Positions 22,601 to 34,655 of a stretch of 64,000 nt of DNA are shown here, piece after piece (position 1 is the first letter of the stretch; every line of letters begins with the position of its first letter). A program made the translations under genes and the position numbers. The DNA lies in NCBI GenBank assembly GCA_027924585.1, contig BSBM01000361.1, positions 38,175,501 to 38,239,500 on the forward strand, read 5' to 3'. Origin of the DNA: Larix kaempferi. Its lineage: Eukaryota; Streptophyta; Pinopsida; Pinales; Pinaceae. The notes under the pieces were generated by a model. It made no database searches and was not told the DNA's origin. It worked only from the letters and a program-made list of their open reading frames with translations.

Positions 22601-23795
22601 TAAAATAAATTATGGATGGTATCGAGAGGATAATTTTTCATTTCTTATGGTCTGGGGGTTCAGATAAAAGGAAATTCCATCTGGTTAAATGGAAATACCT
22701 CGCCAGGCCAAAACATCTAGGTGGTTGGGCTATGAAAAATATACAGTTGTTTGCGTCATCACTATCTGCAAAGAGTCTCTGGAGGGAAATTCATTTTGGA
22801 GCAAAATTATCAGATAAAAATATTTAGAAAAATGTCTCCTTGGTGCAATGGTTCTAGGAAGGTAAAAAAAATACTAAAGAAGTCTCAAATTTTTGGAATG
22901 GATTACTTGGGTCATTCCCTATCATTGTACAATGGATGGATTAGAATCTTGGTAATGGTAGATAAACCAGAGTTGGCGAAGATCCTATTTTGGGGGGGTC
23001 CTATCCCCTTAATATGTTCAAAGGAACTAATCATATTTCTCAGGTCAAATAGTTATAATATTTTGAATTAGATCTCCTCCAATCATTCATCTAGACCTGG
23101 TCACCATTCGTGGCTTAGATCACAACAATTGGGTCTTTATGGTTCTTTGGGACAAGAATGGACAACTTATATCTCTGGACTCAAGAGAATCAACATTCAA
23201 TTAATTGATAGGAAGGATTCCTTAAAATGGTCTTGGAATGAAGTTGTGGGCACTGTCTCGGCTAAACTGGCTTATGAAGCACTTTTCTATGATGAATCTT
23301 GTCATGACCAGTGGTGGTGTAAGTCCTTATGGCGAATGAACATGCCTCTAAAGGTTATTCTTTTTACCTGGAAACTACATCTTGACATGGGACAACTATT
23401 TGCATAGAGGTGGTTGTGGTCCTAATCGATGCTCAGTATGTCAACAGGTAGAGGAATCGGTGGATCGCCTCTTTACTCAATGCTCTTTTACTCTACAAAT
23501 TTGGAAGACTATTAGATTGCCTATAGTTTTGAGCTTTCTGTGGCGATCGGTTTCTTTCCAGGATAGTTTGAGTAATTGGTCCCAAAGAGAAGATTATTGG
23601 GAAGATCTGCCTTGTTTTGTATCCTGGGAAATTTGGAAGGCTCGCAACTTGTTTCTTTTTGAAGATAAGAAACCTTTTGCGTCCTTGATCTGTAGTCGAG
23701 TGGTGGCAACATTTAAGGAGTACAATCCTTCACCAAATGATCAACCTTCCTTGCTAGCTAAAAACAGTTTCCTCTCCCTGCTCTGATTGATCATA
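22601..23795 (+). pseudogene. LINE2 thumb/connection and zinc-binding region
   Basis: IERIIFHFLWSGGSDKRKFH, HLVKWKYLARPKHLGGWAMK and SAKSLWREI form the usual L1 post-RT block. Further on comes the zf-RVT module: CGPNRCSVCQQVEESVDRLF followed by TQC and LQIWK. Several frameshifts separate the pieces. Confidence 0.8.
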
Positions 23796-24262
23796 TTTCA
23801 AGTGGCTTCTTTGATGGGGGCTTCGCAACATGGAGCTCTAATCAGTGGAGTTGGTGCTATTTTATATTTAAATGAGGACCGCTTCTATAAAATTTGGATG
23901 CATTGTGGTCAAGGATCCAACTCCAGAAGTGAGTTGTTAGTGCTTTGGATTCTCTCTTTTTTCGCCTGGTCTATTGGAATTTCGGTGCTTCAATTTTTGG
24001 GCGACTCAAAGGTGATTATAAAATGGGAAAAGGGGATTTTATTGCTCAGGATTCTCATTCTATCCTCTTGGCAGGAGGAAACCAGAAGTCTTATCAACGA
24101 TTTTGAGAATATTACTTTTTCACATATTTATAGGATTTATAAGCAAAAGGAAGATGAGCTATCCAAAATGGATCTTTTGGCTCCTGAGGGTATCATCTTT
24201 TCGGAAGAATGGTTCGATGATCAACTATTGTCCCAGGGTTCTATTGATATCTTGCAGATTTG
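23796..24262 (+). pseudogene. LINE2 RNase H (RVT_3-like)
   Basis: An open stretch (23787-24263) with GVGAILYLNEDRFYKIW, GSNSRSELLVLWILSFF (Glu block), LQFLGDSKVIIKW (Asp block) and a distal YKQKEDELSKM. The first catalytic Asp lies upstream in the FFDGGF-type frame at about 23.81 kb, one frame away. Plant L1 elements with an added archaeal-type RNase H are known. Confidence 0.78.
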
Positions 24263-24663
24263 ATTTTTTCCTACTATTGTTGATATTTCTTTTTTGCGGC
24301 TATGGCCGTATCTTTTTTTGCAGGATTTTAGATTTGCTGGAGATACCAACTTCTTGTTGGTTTTTTGTGCCTCTCATCTTTTTCTCTCTTTGGAGAATCC
24401 TGCTATGGATTGCTCAGTGATATTGGTTCTTATTTTTTTGGTCTAGTGGACCGTGGTTATTTTATGTTTATCCTTCGGAATCTGTCGTTTATTAGTGTTT
24501 GGTGTTGGCCACTTTTTTGGCTATGACTATGGACTTTTATGACTCTTCCGTGTCCTTTGTGGATGGATGGTTATTTCACATACTGGAATGCTCATCATGT
24601 AAAATTTCTATCCTATTATTAATTTAATGGTATGTTTTTTTCTTTTGAAATATATATATATAT
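24263..24663 (+). other. LINE2 3' UTR and (TA)n tail
   Basis: T-rich DNA without coding, ending TTTTTTTCTTTTGAAA and then a TA run. It parallels the LINE1 3' end at 19.4 kb. Confidence 0.6.
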
Positions 24664-24672
24664 ATATTACCA

Positions 24673-24887
24673 TTAACATTTTTAATCTTCTCTTATGCAA
24701 TCTTTAAACTAATTTTCAAAAAAAATATATAATATTTATATTTTATGATCTTTCTAAAGGATGAACACAAAAATTCTCTTCTTGTCCACTTTTTCTTTTT
24801 AGTTTAATATAGTTTTTAAATTAACTTTTAAAATTATAAAAAAATATTAATAAACATAATTATAGTTTAATATTTTTTAAATTTATT

Positions 24888-24950
<63 letters not shown>

Positions 24951-26529
24951 AACAATATATATATATATATATATATTACACATTAAAGTTTGAATTGTGA
25001 AATGTTAAATTATCATATTATATATTACATTACAATAATAAATTCCAAATCGCCTAGTCTAAAAGTTCCACAATTTCAAACCGAAATTTTTTATTTTTAT
25101 GACACTATTTTAAAAAAATATGACAAAATTTTAAAAAAATCTTAGTTACGACTCTCAAACTCTGAAATTTTGGGTGCCCTAGGGGTTTTTTATGGTGTTG
25201 AATATGTTTCTACCATCAAAATCACCATTAAAACATAGTTAAATTTATATTTTGCAATATAAAAAACCTGGATTCGGGTGAAAAGCCCTAGTCTAATTTT
25301 TAGACAGCTCCATTAAAAATTAACGTTCGAATTATGAAATAGTAAATTATTATTATACTAGCACAACCACAAGTAGAGTGGCCGTGAACAACGATAGGCT
25401 TAGCCAACCACTTAATTTTGTGGAGATGCATGGTTGTTAAACAAAGGCTAAACATTAAACTAATTAATATAAACATAAAACAAATACTATTTAATAAACA
25501 TACCCATTTTCTTAACCACCACTTAACCTAGCTTATTTAAATCTTAATCAAGATGCATTTGAGCATAACAACGACCATGAAATGAATCCCCACTGTACAC
25601 TTGTTACACTCAGGTTAATCTTGTTGATCCACTCAAGGAAGTCCAAAATCTCACATAATATCTAAACACCTATTGGTGTAATTATTTATTGCACTAAAAT
25701 CAATAAAATATTTCATTTTATTTTAAAATAATAATATAAATAATTCAACAATTTTAAATAATGATAATGTAAAAAACAGTTTCCATTTTTATTTCAAATA
25801 TATATATATATATGATTTGGATCTATTTTCCTTTTAAGAAATAGTTTGAATTTTGGATTATGAATTATTATTTATACAAAGATAAGTTGTTTTATTAATA
25901 TTAGTAAATAATTTAAAATTGATTTTTAATTTTAATTTAAGTTTTAAATATAAATTTGATTTTTTTATAATGAGGAATTGTATTGGTTATATACTTGAAT
26001 TTGATATTTTTAAATAATTTAGTATTTTAAAAATGCTTCATGTATTAATAATATTAAATATTGATGTCGAAAGAGTATCAACAACCTCACATCTATAAAT
26101 TTATATTATAATCTAAATTATTAAAAATTATATATATATTTAACTTATTTAGATTAACTTACTTTATACTATTCTTTTTAAAAATCTCACATCTATAAAT
26201 TTATATTATAATCTAAATTATTTAAATATATATATATATTTAACTTATTTAGGTTTACTTACTTTATATTATTCTTTTAAAAGTGTGCAATTTCACAATT
26301 CTAAGATTTTTAAATATTAATATTTAATATACTATATCACAATTTTAAAGATTTTTAGTTTTTAGTATTTGATATATATTTTAGTTTTTAGTATTTGATA
26401 TATATATATAGATATAATAATTTATACTTATTTATATAAAACTTTACTTAAATTTTATTTTTATTTTTAAATTAATTTGGTATAATTAATTTTTATTTTT
26501 TTAAAATTAAAAGACTTAATGCACGCAGC
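24673..26529. other. AT-rich DNA with long TA microsatellites, no gene seen
   Basis: A TA run of about 55 bp at 24891-24945 and a second at 24956-24976 are bounded by an inverted pair (TTGTTTATA…TATAAACAA). A tandem pair of ~100-bp units occurs at 26086-26285, both beginning CTCACATCTATAAATTTATA. Neither strand gives a convincing reading frame. No transposon ends identified. Confidence 0.6.
26086..26285. repeat. Two-copy ~100-bp tandem repeat
   Basis: Units start at 26086 and 26186 with the same 20 bases and differ by a few substitutions and short indels. Confidence 0.85.
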
Positions 26530-26970
26530 TCTTGCTCATATCATACATTTGATCAATAATCAAATATAATATCATGACATGACGTGAAAGTGCAAAAAGC
26601 TTTGTCAAACAATAAAAAAAAAAATAGACTCGATTAAGTATTTTGGATAAATATTAATCATAGTGGTTCCATCTCACTGATTTTTTTTATTCACATTCTT
26701 TTTATAATATCAAAATAACCTGAAATCTTCTTTTGGTAAAAGTGATTGTATTAATTGTTTCAAAAATTAAATTTTCCAAATTTTTCTTTTATCTTCAAAA
26801 AGACGTCTCGTCTTTATCTCCAAAATAAGAATAACTTGCAGGCCAAGGATTCGAAACTTCTACGCTTGCTTGTAGAGGAAGGCATTTTGACATAATCTTG
26901 ATGATAGTTAACAAATTAATGCTTTTTGCACCCTTAGGCTTACAAGATCAAAGTTGTACCTCAAGCGAAC

Positions 26971-27148
26971 TTTGAAATAAAATGTGGTTGGTTAGGTTGG
27001 TGAAATTGTGTGAATGTTATAACTTCATTACAATTTAAGTTTGAAATATTGTTTCTAACTTTGAAATAAAATGTGGTTAGTTAGGTTGGTGAAATTGTGT
27101 GAATGTTATAATTCCATTACAATTCAAGTTTGAAATATTGTTTTCAAC
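26971..27148. repeat. Two-copy 89-bp tandem repeat
   Basis: Both copies begin TTTGAAATAAAATGTGGTT, at 26971 and 27060, and differ at a few bases. Confidence 0.85.
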
Positions 27149-28524
27149 AAAGTAGTGTTGTGTTTTTGTTATTTATAAATGATGTGATGTTTAATAACCT
27201 ATCACAAATCAAATTAAAAACAAAGTCAAAATAACTATTACCAAAACATAATTACTTTTCATTGACATGTAAAACACTTACATAAATATGTAAAACACTT
27301 ACATGTATTGTTTAAGAACCCACTACAAGAAAGATTGAAAAGAAAGCCAAAATAACATGGGCATTTAAGATCTTATACCAATTTCATTATTGAAAGAGCA
27401 ATCTCTATGTCAAAATAGGGCGGGGAATTGTCATAGTAATATTTTAAATATTTATAAATTATATTTTTGGTATTAAAAATAATAATTTCATCAATTTAAA
27501 ATTGCAATTTTGATAAAGTTGTGTAACCAAATATTAATGATGGTAACTAAAAAAAGAATGAAATTGTAAAATATTTAGCCTTATTCCTATGATGATTTTT
27601 CCAGTTTGATCCCTAATAATTAGTAGCATGTTCCTAATTAGGGATTAATGGCTCACAACTATCATTTCCAAATTAAAGCTTTAAAGGTTTCTTGGCTTTT
27701 TAAGTGGTAAGAGTTAACACGAGAATCTTATCATTCCACTTAATAGGAGGAGGGATCAAGTTGTGGAATTGTTGCTTTCATTTCCTAATGGCACAAACAA
27801 TGCAATAATGAGGCATTTCCTCATTGTGTTGGGATTGTTAGAATAGATGGAATGTGTATGCCAAGTTGAAGCTTAGACACTTCTTGGTTTTTTAAATGGT
27901 GAAAGAAAGCTTAAGATCTTATCATTTATGTTAGTCAAAGGGGGAGTCTAATTGTTGCATCAAAGCTTTTGTTTACAACTAATAGGGCAGGAAACCTAAT
28001 TGTGAGACCTTCCTGCATAGCATTGAGATTCTCATGATTGGACCAAATGTGTCTATAGCGTTAAAAAAATTTAGACATTATAAACATTGGGTCAATGTCT
28101 AGATTTGACCAAGCTTAACCAAACACTTTGTGTACATGTACCCACTTTTTTATTTAGATAAAGTATATATATTTGCAATGTATTTTTTATTTCATTTTCT
28201 AAGGAAAACTTGATGGACAAACTTACCCACTTTTTTATTTAGATAAAGTATGTAGATTTGCAAAGTATCTTTATGTTTCTTTTTCTAAATAAAATTTTCT
28301 AGAGAAATCTCTAGGCACTTCCTCGCATTTCATCAATAATATCTAGTTTAAACCTATCGATATTAATTATGACATTTAATTTGGTAGAGATATTGAGCAA
28401 GGTATATCAGATAGGTAGCAAGCCTAGGACATTAACCCTAAAACCTTTTACATAAAGCTCAAAGCATTACCATGAATCAAACCCCAAGCTAATATTTGTA
28501 GCACATTATATATACAATTAATCA

Positions 28525-28716
28525 GTGATTGATATATTATACCTGGTAAGACTTCTAATATATAAAGTTAGGTATTGAACCATGATAGATAAAAATATAT
28601 ATATATATATATATATTTTAGTGATTGATACATTATACATGGTAAGACTTCTAATATATAAAGTTAGGTATTGAACTATGAACGATAAAAAAACATAATA
28701 TATTTTCATGTTTAAA
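28525..28716. repeat. Two-copy 96-bp tandem repeat
   Basis: GTGATTGATA…ATTATAC blocks start at 28525 and 28621, each with 'ggtaagacttctaatatata'. A TA microsatellite separates them. Confidence 0.85.
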
Positions 28717-30453
28717 TTTGGTTTAGATCTTCATTTGATGTGACCACAAGAACTAATGGTTGTGTCATATATATATAATTTTTAATATGGAAAGTTAGGT
28801 ATTCAGTAAAAAAAGTAATGTAATTATATGTTTAAATTTGGTTTAGATTTTGATTTGGTGTGATGATAAGAACGAATGAATGTGCTTGTGTTTGTACAAG
28901 TTTTTTTGAAGGTTCTTGCCGAAGTCTAAGTGTCACATTGTGGTCCATAAAATCAAATGAGACTTGGGGAAAATTATAGTGTAGGCTTAGAATACAATGG
29001 TTTCATAATAAAATGATATCATTGTTGGCTTGGTAACATAAGGGCTATGCAATGACTCACCATTCACCGTTTTATGTAATATTCGAGGCAACTTAATTTA
29101 ACTAACATATTTGGGTATTTGAAATAATGTTAGATAGAATTATAGGAAGGACATGACGAATGAAATTTAAGTGTAAGGCCTAAATAAAAAGTGAGTAAAA
29201 AAAATTATGTGGAGGTCTTATCATTCCACTCAATAGGAGGAGGTCCAATTGTTGCATCTCCCCTTTCAATTCCTTATAGCGCATACAATCCAGTGGTGAG
29301 GCCTCCCTCATAGTATTGGGATTGCAAGTTAGACCAAATGTGTGAGTAGTAATCAACAATTTTAAGCATTATAAAATTTGGTTAAGGTTTTTTTTTAACG
29401 AAACACTTTGTGTATATATAATCAGTTTTGTGTGTGTGTGTTTGTGTGTAATGTTTTTTTCCCAAGAAAAATATTATAGGGAAATTTTCGATTACTTCTC
29501 TGTGTGTGTGTGTAATATTTTTTCCCAAGGAAAAGCTTATGAGCAAACCCTCGAGCTCTTCTCCACATTTTGATTATGGTACCTAGTGTAACCCATCAAC
29601 ATTGATTACAGTGCCCAACTCATAGAGACATTGAGCGAGGCATGCAAAAAGCCAACCGATGAAGCTCAAAGCACTCAACCATTCAAGCTATCCCACTAGG
29701 GTGATTGCAACATGTGATTGTATATATATGCAATGTTGGATACTGAGCCACTATACTTAAGAAAAAGGCATTGCAATTATAGGTTTAAATTTGGTTTAGA
29801 TTTAGATTTTTGATGTAATGGAAATAATGAATTGATAAACTTGTGTTTGTGCAAGTATTCTTGAATTTGTTCTTGCCCGAGCCTCAAGTATTACATTGTG
29901 ATCCTTTAGATCTAAGGAGAACCAGGAAAATTGCAATGTAGCCTAGTGATATCAATAGCTACACAATGATTAGTTACTCACCATTTTATGTAATACTTGA
30001 TCAAGCCCATTCAAATTGTGGTATTTAATTTAATGTTGGAGAAAAGTGTAGGAAGAACTTGGTGAATGGAATAATACAAGGCCTAAATGATAAATAAGTA
30101 AATAGATATAGTGTCTAATTTTTGTATCATTCCACTTGGTAGGAGGAGGGGTCCAATTGTGAATTGATCCCTTCATTTCCTAATCACACATATGACTCAA
30201 TGGTGAGGCCTCCCTTATAGTGTTGGGTTTATAGGATTAGGTTAACTATGTGTGTAGTACTTAACAATTTTAGACACCATAAACATTGTGCCAATGTCCT
30301 TGTTTTACAATGGTTAATAACACTTACGATTTTTAACATTGTACATTTTAAGATTTCTAACATGTAGAGTTTGATATTGAGCGATGATACTTGAGAAAAA
30401 TGGTAACGCAATATGTTTAAATTTGTTTTAAATTTTGATTTAATGTAATCATA

Positions 30454-31015
30454 TTAGAGGAAATTTGGGTAAAAACCGGGCCTTCTGAGGAAAATAATAA
30501 TAAAATAACAGGATAGAGAGTAAAAAAACTACTTTTGTTTATCGTATTTTCAACCTATCTCCTTGTAGGTTTACTCAAATTTCAAGCAGGAGGACTCGTT
30601 GGATGCATAATTAAATTATGCATCCAACGAGTACCCATATTGCATACTTTTAACAACATCCACACCATGAAAAATTTAAAATACATTAAAAAACATATTT
30701 CTAGTGAGAGAAAACATGTTTTTAATGTATTTTCGATTTTTCATGGTGTGGGTGTTGTTAAAAGTATGCAACATGGGTACTCGTTGGATGCATAATTTAA
30801 TTATGCATCCAACGAGTCCTTCCGCTTGAAATTTGAGTAAATCTACAAGGAGATAAGTTGAAAATACGATCCAAAAAAGTAGTTTTTATTTTTTCCCTCC
30901 AATTTTTTTAGGTGCTCCCTTTTTGAATTTTAAAGCATTTTGATTGGCTAATATATGATGACATGGAATTTGTATTATTTTTGGAAGACCCATTTAAAAT
31001 CGAAATTTCCTCTAA
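30454..31015. mobile_element. Fold-back / MITE-like element with nested palindromes
   Basis: The outer ends are perfect 13-bp inverted repeats (TTAGAGGAAATTT…AAATTTCCTCTAA). Inside, 30521-30696 and 30716-30889 are long inverted arms around a 19-nt loop and differ at only a few positions. Each arm contains its own 39-bp perfect palindrome (30594-30632 and 30779-30817; half-site ACTCGTTGGATGCATAATT with a single central base). No transposase. It interrupts an R2 module: the sequence 'gaaataatgaattgat' after it follows directly in the paralogous module at 29.82 kb. The target duplication may be only TA; superfamily not determined. Confidence 0.82.
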
Positions 31016-31109
31016 TTGAAATAATGAATTGATGCACTTGTGTTTTTACATGGCTTCTTGAATGTTCATGTCAAGCCCCAAGTGTCACATTGTGATCCTT
31101 ATGATCCAA

Positions 31110-32244
31110 TGTAATACCCCGTTTTTTTACCTTTCAAATGTATTAATAAATGATGTAAATGTGCTAGTAAATATTCATGATGCGGAGCTCAAGGCCAAGG
31201 CCTAACTAATGAATAGCTAAGAGCTAGGATGTAAATATTTCCATATTGGCCATGTGGTTGGCTTACCACAATGATGTAAAGTTATGTAAATCTTAAAGCT
31301 AGAAATAAAAATATGGTCCATGATGGTTGTGTAAAGAGCACTAGAGGGTATATGATTCCACCAAAGAGGAAGAGAAAAACGGGGTCCCTATGGGAGAGTA
31401 AATCCTCTTTTGTCGAGTGTCAGCCTTAGAACTCGTCCATTTTCTACCATGTGCCTTAATAAGCCATTTACTTCATTTGAATTATCAAATCTAATCATTA
31501 AATGCATGTGAGAGGTTAGTAGGAAATTTTTCTCATGAAGTTAAGGAAGCATGGGATGAATATAATTTTATGACAATTGTAAGAGTCCTTTCTTCTATGG
31601 TCAGAAGTAATTCCAATTGTATTTTCACCAATCCTCTCATCTCCATTGGAGTCTATCACTTATTTTCTATGCATAATTCATACACGACGTGGCCTTCATA
31701 TTGTTTCTCCATTTCCAGTAACCAAAATCACACACTAAACATAACTATAAGGGTTGGGCACTCCGAGGGACTGTTGAGCAAAGAAAGATGGTTGAATGAG
31801 ATGCTTATAGTGCTCTATGATGAGCATGTTGTCTAAGCATGAGAGCAAATGGGTTGGGCTAAGAGAGAGTGAAGCCTATATGTCTTTCCTTCATCCTAGC
31901 GGCCTCATAGCCCATCCTGGGGGTGGTATCTTAAGCTGATACCCGTGATTGGGTTGAAAATCGTACTTACACAACTTGTTGCTTGGATGTTCTTCTTTTA
32001 AAAGATAAGTTTTCATTGTTTCCTATGAATCACCTATGAATATGCAATGATTATATATGCTTCCCATTATGAATGATATTTGCTTATGCATGATGTGTGT
32101 GTGAATATAGTTTTAATTCCATTTTGTTTTATACTCATGCTCATGGGAGGTTGGATTTAGTTTTGAATTCAAATAATGTCCTTCATAGGATGAAATTTGT
32201 AACTGCCCCTTCCTACAGTCAAGATGATGAATGAGGGCATTAAA
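31110..32244 (+). mobile_element. Probable solo LTR inside R2
   Basis: The insert starts TGTAATACCCCG, the same class of start as the reverse complement of the 7395-8651 solo LTR (TGTAACACCC), and both continue with a TTTTTTACC stretch. Sister R2 modules lack it. The right boundary is uncertain: CCTACA at 32217, or just before a CAATG at about 32245 that could be a duplication of CAATG at 31107. No coding; an 88-codon frame inside (31570-31836) resembles nothing known to me. Confidence 0.5.
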
Positions 32245-33330
32245 CAATGAGATCTAGGGAAAATTGTAGTGTATCCTAACAAGATTAAGGGCTACAAAAT
32301 GACTAGACACTCACCATTTTTTTTGTAATTGTCAAGCATAGCCTTTTCAATTGATGTATATAAATAGTGTTAGATAGAAAGATAGGAAGGACTTGGTGAA
32401 TGGAAGAGTTATATGGCCCGAATGAAAAGTGAGTAAAAATATATAGTCTAGAGTATCATTCCTCTTGGAAGCAGGTGGGGTCCAATTGTGGCATCGTTCT
32501 TTTCATTTCCTTGTAACACGTACAATCAAATGGCAAGGCCTTCCTAATAACATTGAGATTGTAAGTTATACTGAATGTGTGTGTAGTAACTAATAATTTT
32601 AGACATTATATAAGTATTCCTGAAGGTCCTCGGTTAATCTTGCTTAACCAAACAGTCTATGTACATATACTCAATTTTGGATTTTAGATAAATTATATAT
32701 ATATTTGCAACATTTTTTCCTAAGGAAAATTTCATAGAGAAATCCAAGAATACTTCCCCACATTTTAAGGATGTTACTCAATGTAACCCATCTAACTACA
32801 ATACTTGACTCGATAGAAACATCATGTAAGACATGCAACAAAGACAACCAATGAAACTCGAAACACTCAACCACATGATAGTCTTGTAAGACATACAACA
32901 AGAACAATCATTAAAACTCAAAACACTCAACCACATGATAGTCTTACAAAAGCACTAACCATACTCCTATAAGATATAAAGCAAAGTGTATTATAAAGTT
33001 ATAATAATGCACCTACAAAGTAAAAGAATAACATTGCCAACATATTGACATAAAAGACTATTTAATGACTTTTCACTCACTCATTTGTGTAATTTTCATA
33101 GAAACCCATTTTAATTGAAATTTTTAAATTAATGTTAAATAAAAGTGAAATGCATTAAAGGTTATGCAATGACTAATCCATCACCATTTTAGGTAATAGT
33201 CAAGCAAACCCATGTTAATTGGGATAATAAAATAATGTTAAAAATATGGTTTGCTCGAGTAATAGTAGAGGACTCGGTGGATGGAATAACCATTAAACCT
33301 AAATCCAAAGCGAGTGAAAACATATGGTGT

Positions 33331-34655
33331 AAGTCAACTTGCTATATAGTCGTAAATATGGGAAACGTAGAAAACGAAACTAATCAACCCAAATGAAAAT
33401 GAACAAACATATAAGTTAAAAGTGAAAATGGACAAAACAAAAGTTAAAAATAATATTTAAACGGTAAGCATTGCTTCTTTACGAATTTTTACTCTTTTAT
33501 TATTATCATACAAGGGAAATAAAGTTGCGAAATGGAAAGTGGTTGTAAAATTAGATATTTATAAAATAGTTTTACTTATGCTGATTTAAGAATGTTTTTT
33601 TGAAAAGTTTTTTAAATACATTATCCTTTTATTTTTATTTTTTATTTTGTTAAATCTATCTAATTTCATCACTCAAGTCATCCACAATATTGTGAACATT
33701 GTTGGTTCAGGAGCTTTGAGATTATTGTAATTGTTTTTTTTCTAAACCCTAGTTTAATGATGAAAAATTTCCTATAGTGCCACTTGTTTGTCATCTTGGA
33801 ATGGGAGAATCTTAGGCTTAATCTTGAATAGAGGCTTAATCTTGAATAGAGAAATGATCCCTACTAGCATAAATCTATTTTAAAGGGGATCTATCAAGTA
33901 TCGAGAGGGATCAAATTTCTTGATGTGCAAACCTCTTTTTAGAGCACAAATGTTGAGGAAGCCTTTTAATTTATCTAATTTGTGTAGTTTTATATATAAG
34001 CTGTTGTAAATGTTTTAAATAGTCAAATATGTTATTTTTACAATATTTTAATATTTTTTAAAATGACACGTGTCAGCTCCAAGATGAGCATGGAACGAGT
34101 TACATATCTCCCCCTACTGGACTATAAAATACGTTTCTTCAGTACAATAAACCTGTTGTCATATATTCAATCTAAGCATATTTTTAAAGATTGAAGATGT
34201 CACCTCTTAAGGATGACCCATGACCCTTCTTTTGGTTGAAGTATCGTTCTCATAGTTTCACAACTATTAAGCCCTTCTTTTGGTTCAAGTATCGTTCTCA
34301 CAGTTGCACAACTATTAAGTACTATGCTTGGGTTGCTTGCGCTGGGTAGCCCAATTTCGAATTTTGTGATGATGAAGACTTGCAAAATTTTTGCTTGAAG
34401 CCAATATCTAAGTGTTATATTGTTGTTTTTAGTTGTTAATTCTAGGCAGAATAGGCTCTATTTTGAACTCTATGCTTATGGAGGTTGTATTGACAACAAA
34501 ATACAACTATCGTTTCCATTATAATGTATTAAAGTTGAAAGCATGGCATCATTAACCATGCTTATGGTCTCAATGATCATGCATTACCACTATTCGTGAT
34601 GGTGATCAATCATCGACAAATACAATGCCAACAACCCACGTCACCAACTAGTGAA
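33331..34655. other. AT-rich non-coding DNA with a 48-bp tandem pair
   Basis: A 48-bp unit beginning CCCTTCTTTTGGTT occurs twice at 34224-34319. Otherwise no gene, transposon end or RNA motif recognised. Confidence 0.55.

Larger units (their letters stand above)
19803..24663 (+). mobile_element. LINE2: L1-type LINE with RNase H, probable TSD ATATTACCA
   Basis: ORF1 tail, endonuclease, RT, zinc-binding region and RNase H follow in order, then a 3' end of T-rich DNA and a (TA)n tail. ATATTACCA occurs at 19794-19802 and 24664-24672, consistent with a target-site duplication. The short ORF1 then means a 5'-truncated copy. Frames are open over long stretches but each domain is separated by stops or shifts. 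It is closely related to LINE1. Confidence 0.85.
26530..33330. repeat. Repeat R2: degenerate long-period tandem array, non-coding
   Basis: The first 2.1 kb (26530-28640) are collinear with 38.83-40.58 kb. Within the region a module recurs head to tail: 'atcattccact…aggaggggtccaattgt', then 'tagacattataaacattg', 'aaacactttgtgtacatata', 'tgtttaaatttggtttagat', and 'aggaaggacttggtgaatgg'. Module starts lie near 27731, 27921 (partial), 29221, 30127 and 32456. Smaller duplications occur at 26971-27148 and 28525-28716. It holds the fold-back element and a probable solo LTR. No coding frame; function unknown. Confidence 0.7.

Noticed and set aside
25340-25680. Less AT-rich patch that might be an exon
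   Set aside because: No frame longer than a few dozen codons on either strand and no splice-bounded coding pattern.
29420-29516. TG microsatellites as Z-DNA or promoter signals
   Set aside because: Short, interrupted runs within the R2 array, nearby copies of one duplication; nothing else supports function.
30535-30795. 86-codon plus-strand frame in the fold-back element
   Set aside because: It reads through both hairpin arms, and its codons are dictated by the palindromes. No start context and no domain.
31570-31836. 88-codon plus-strand frame
   Set aside because: Inside the probable solo LTR; no motif and no conservation to compare.
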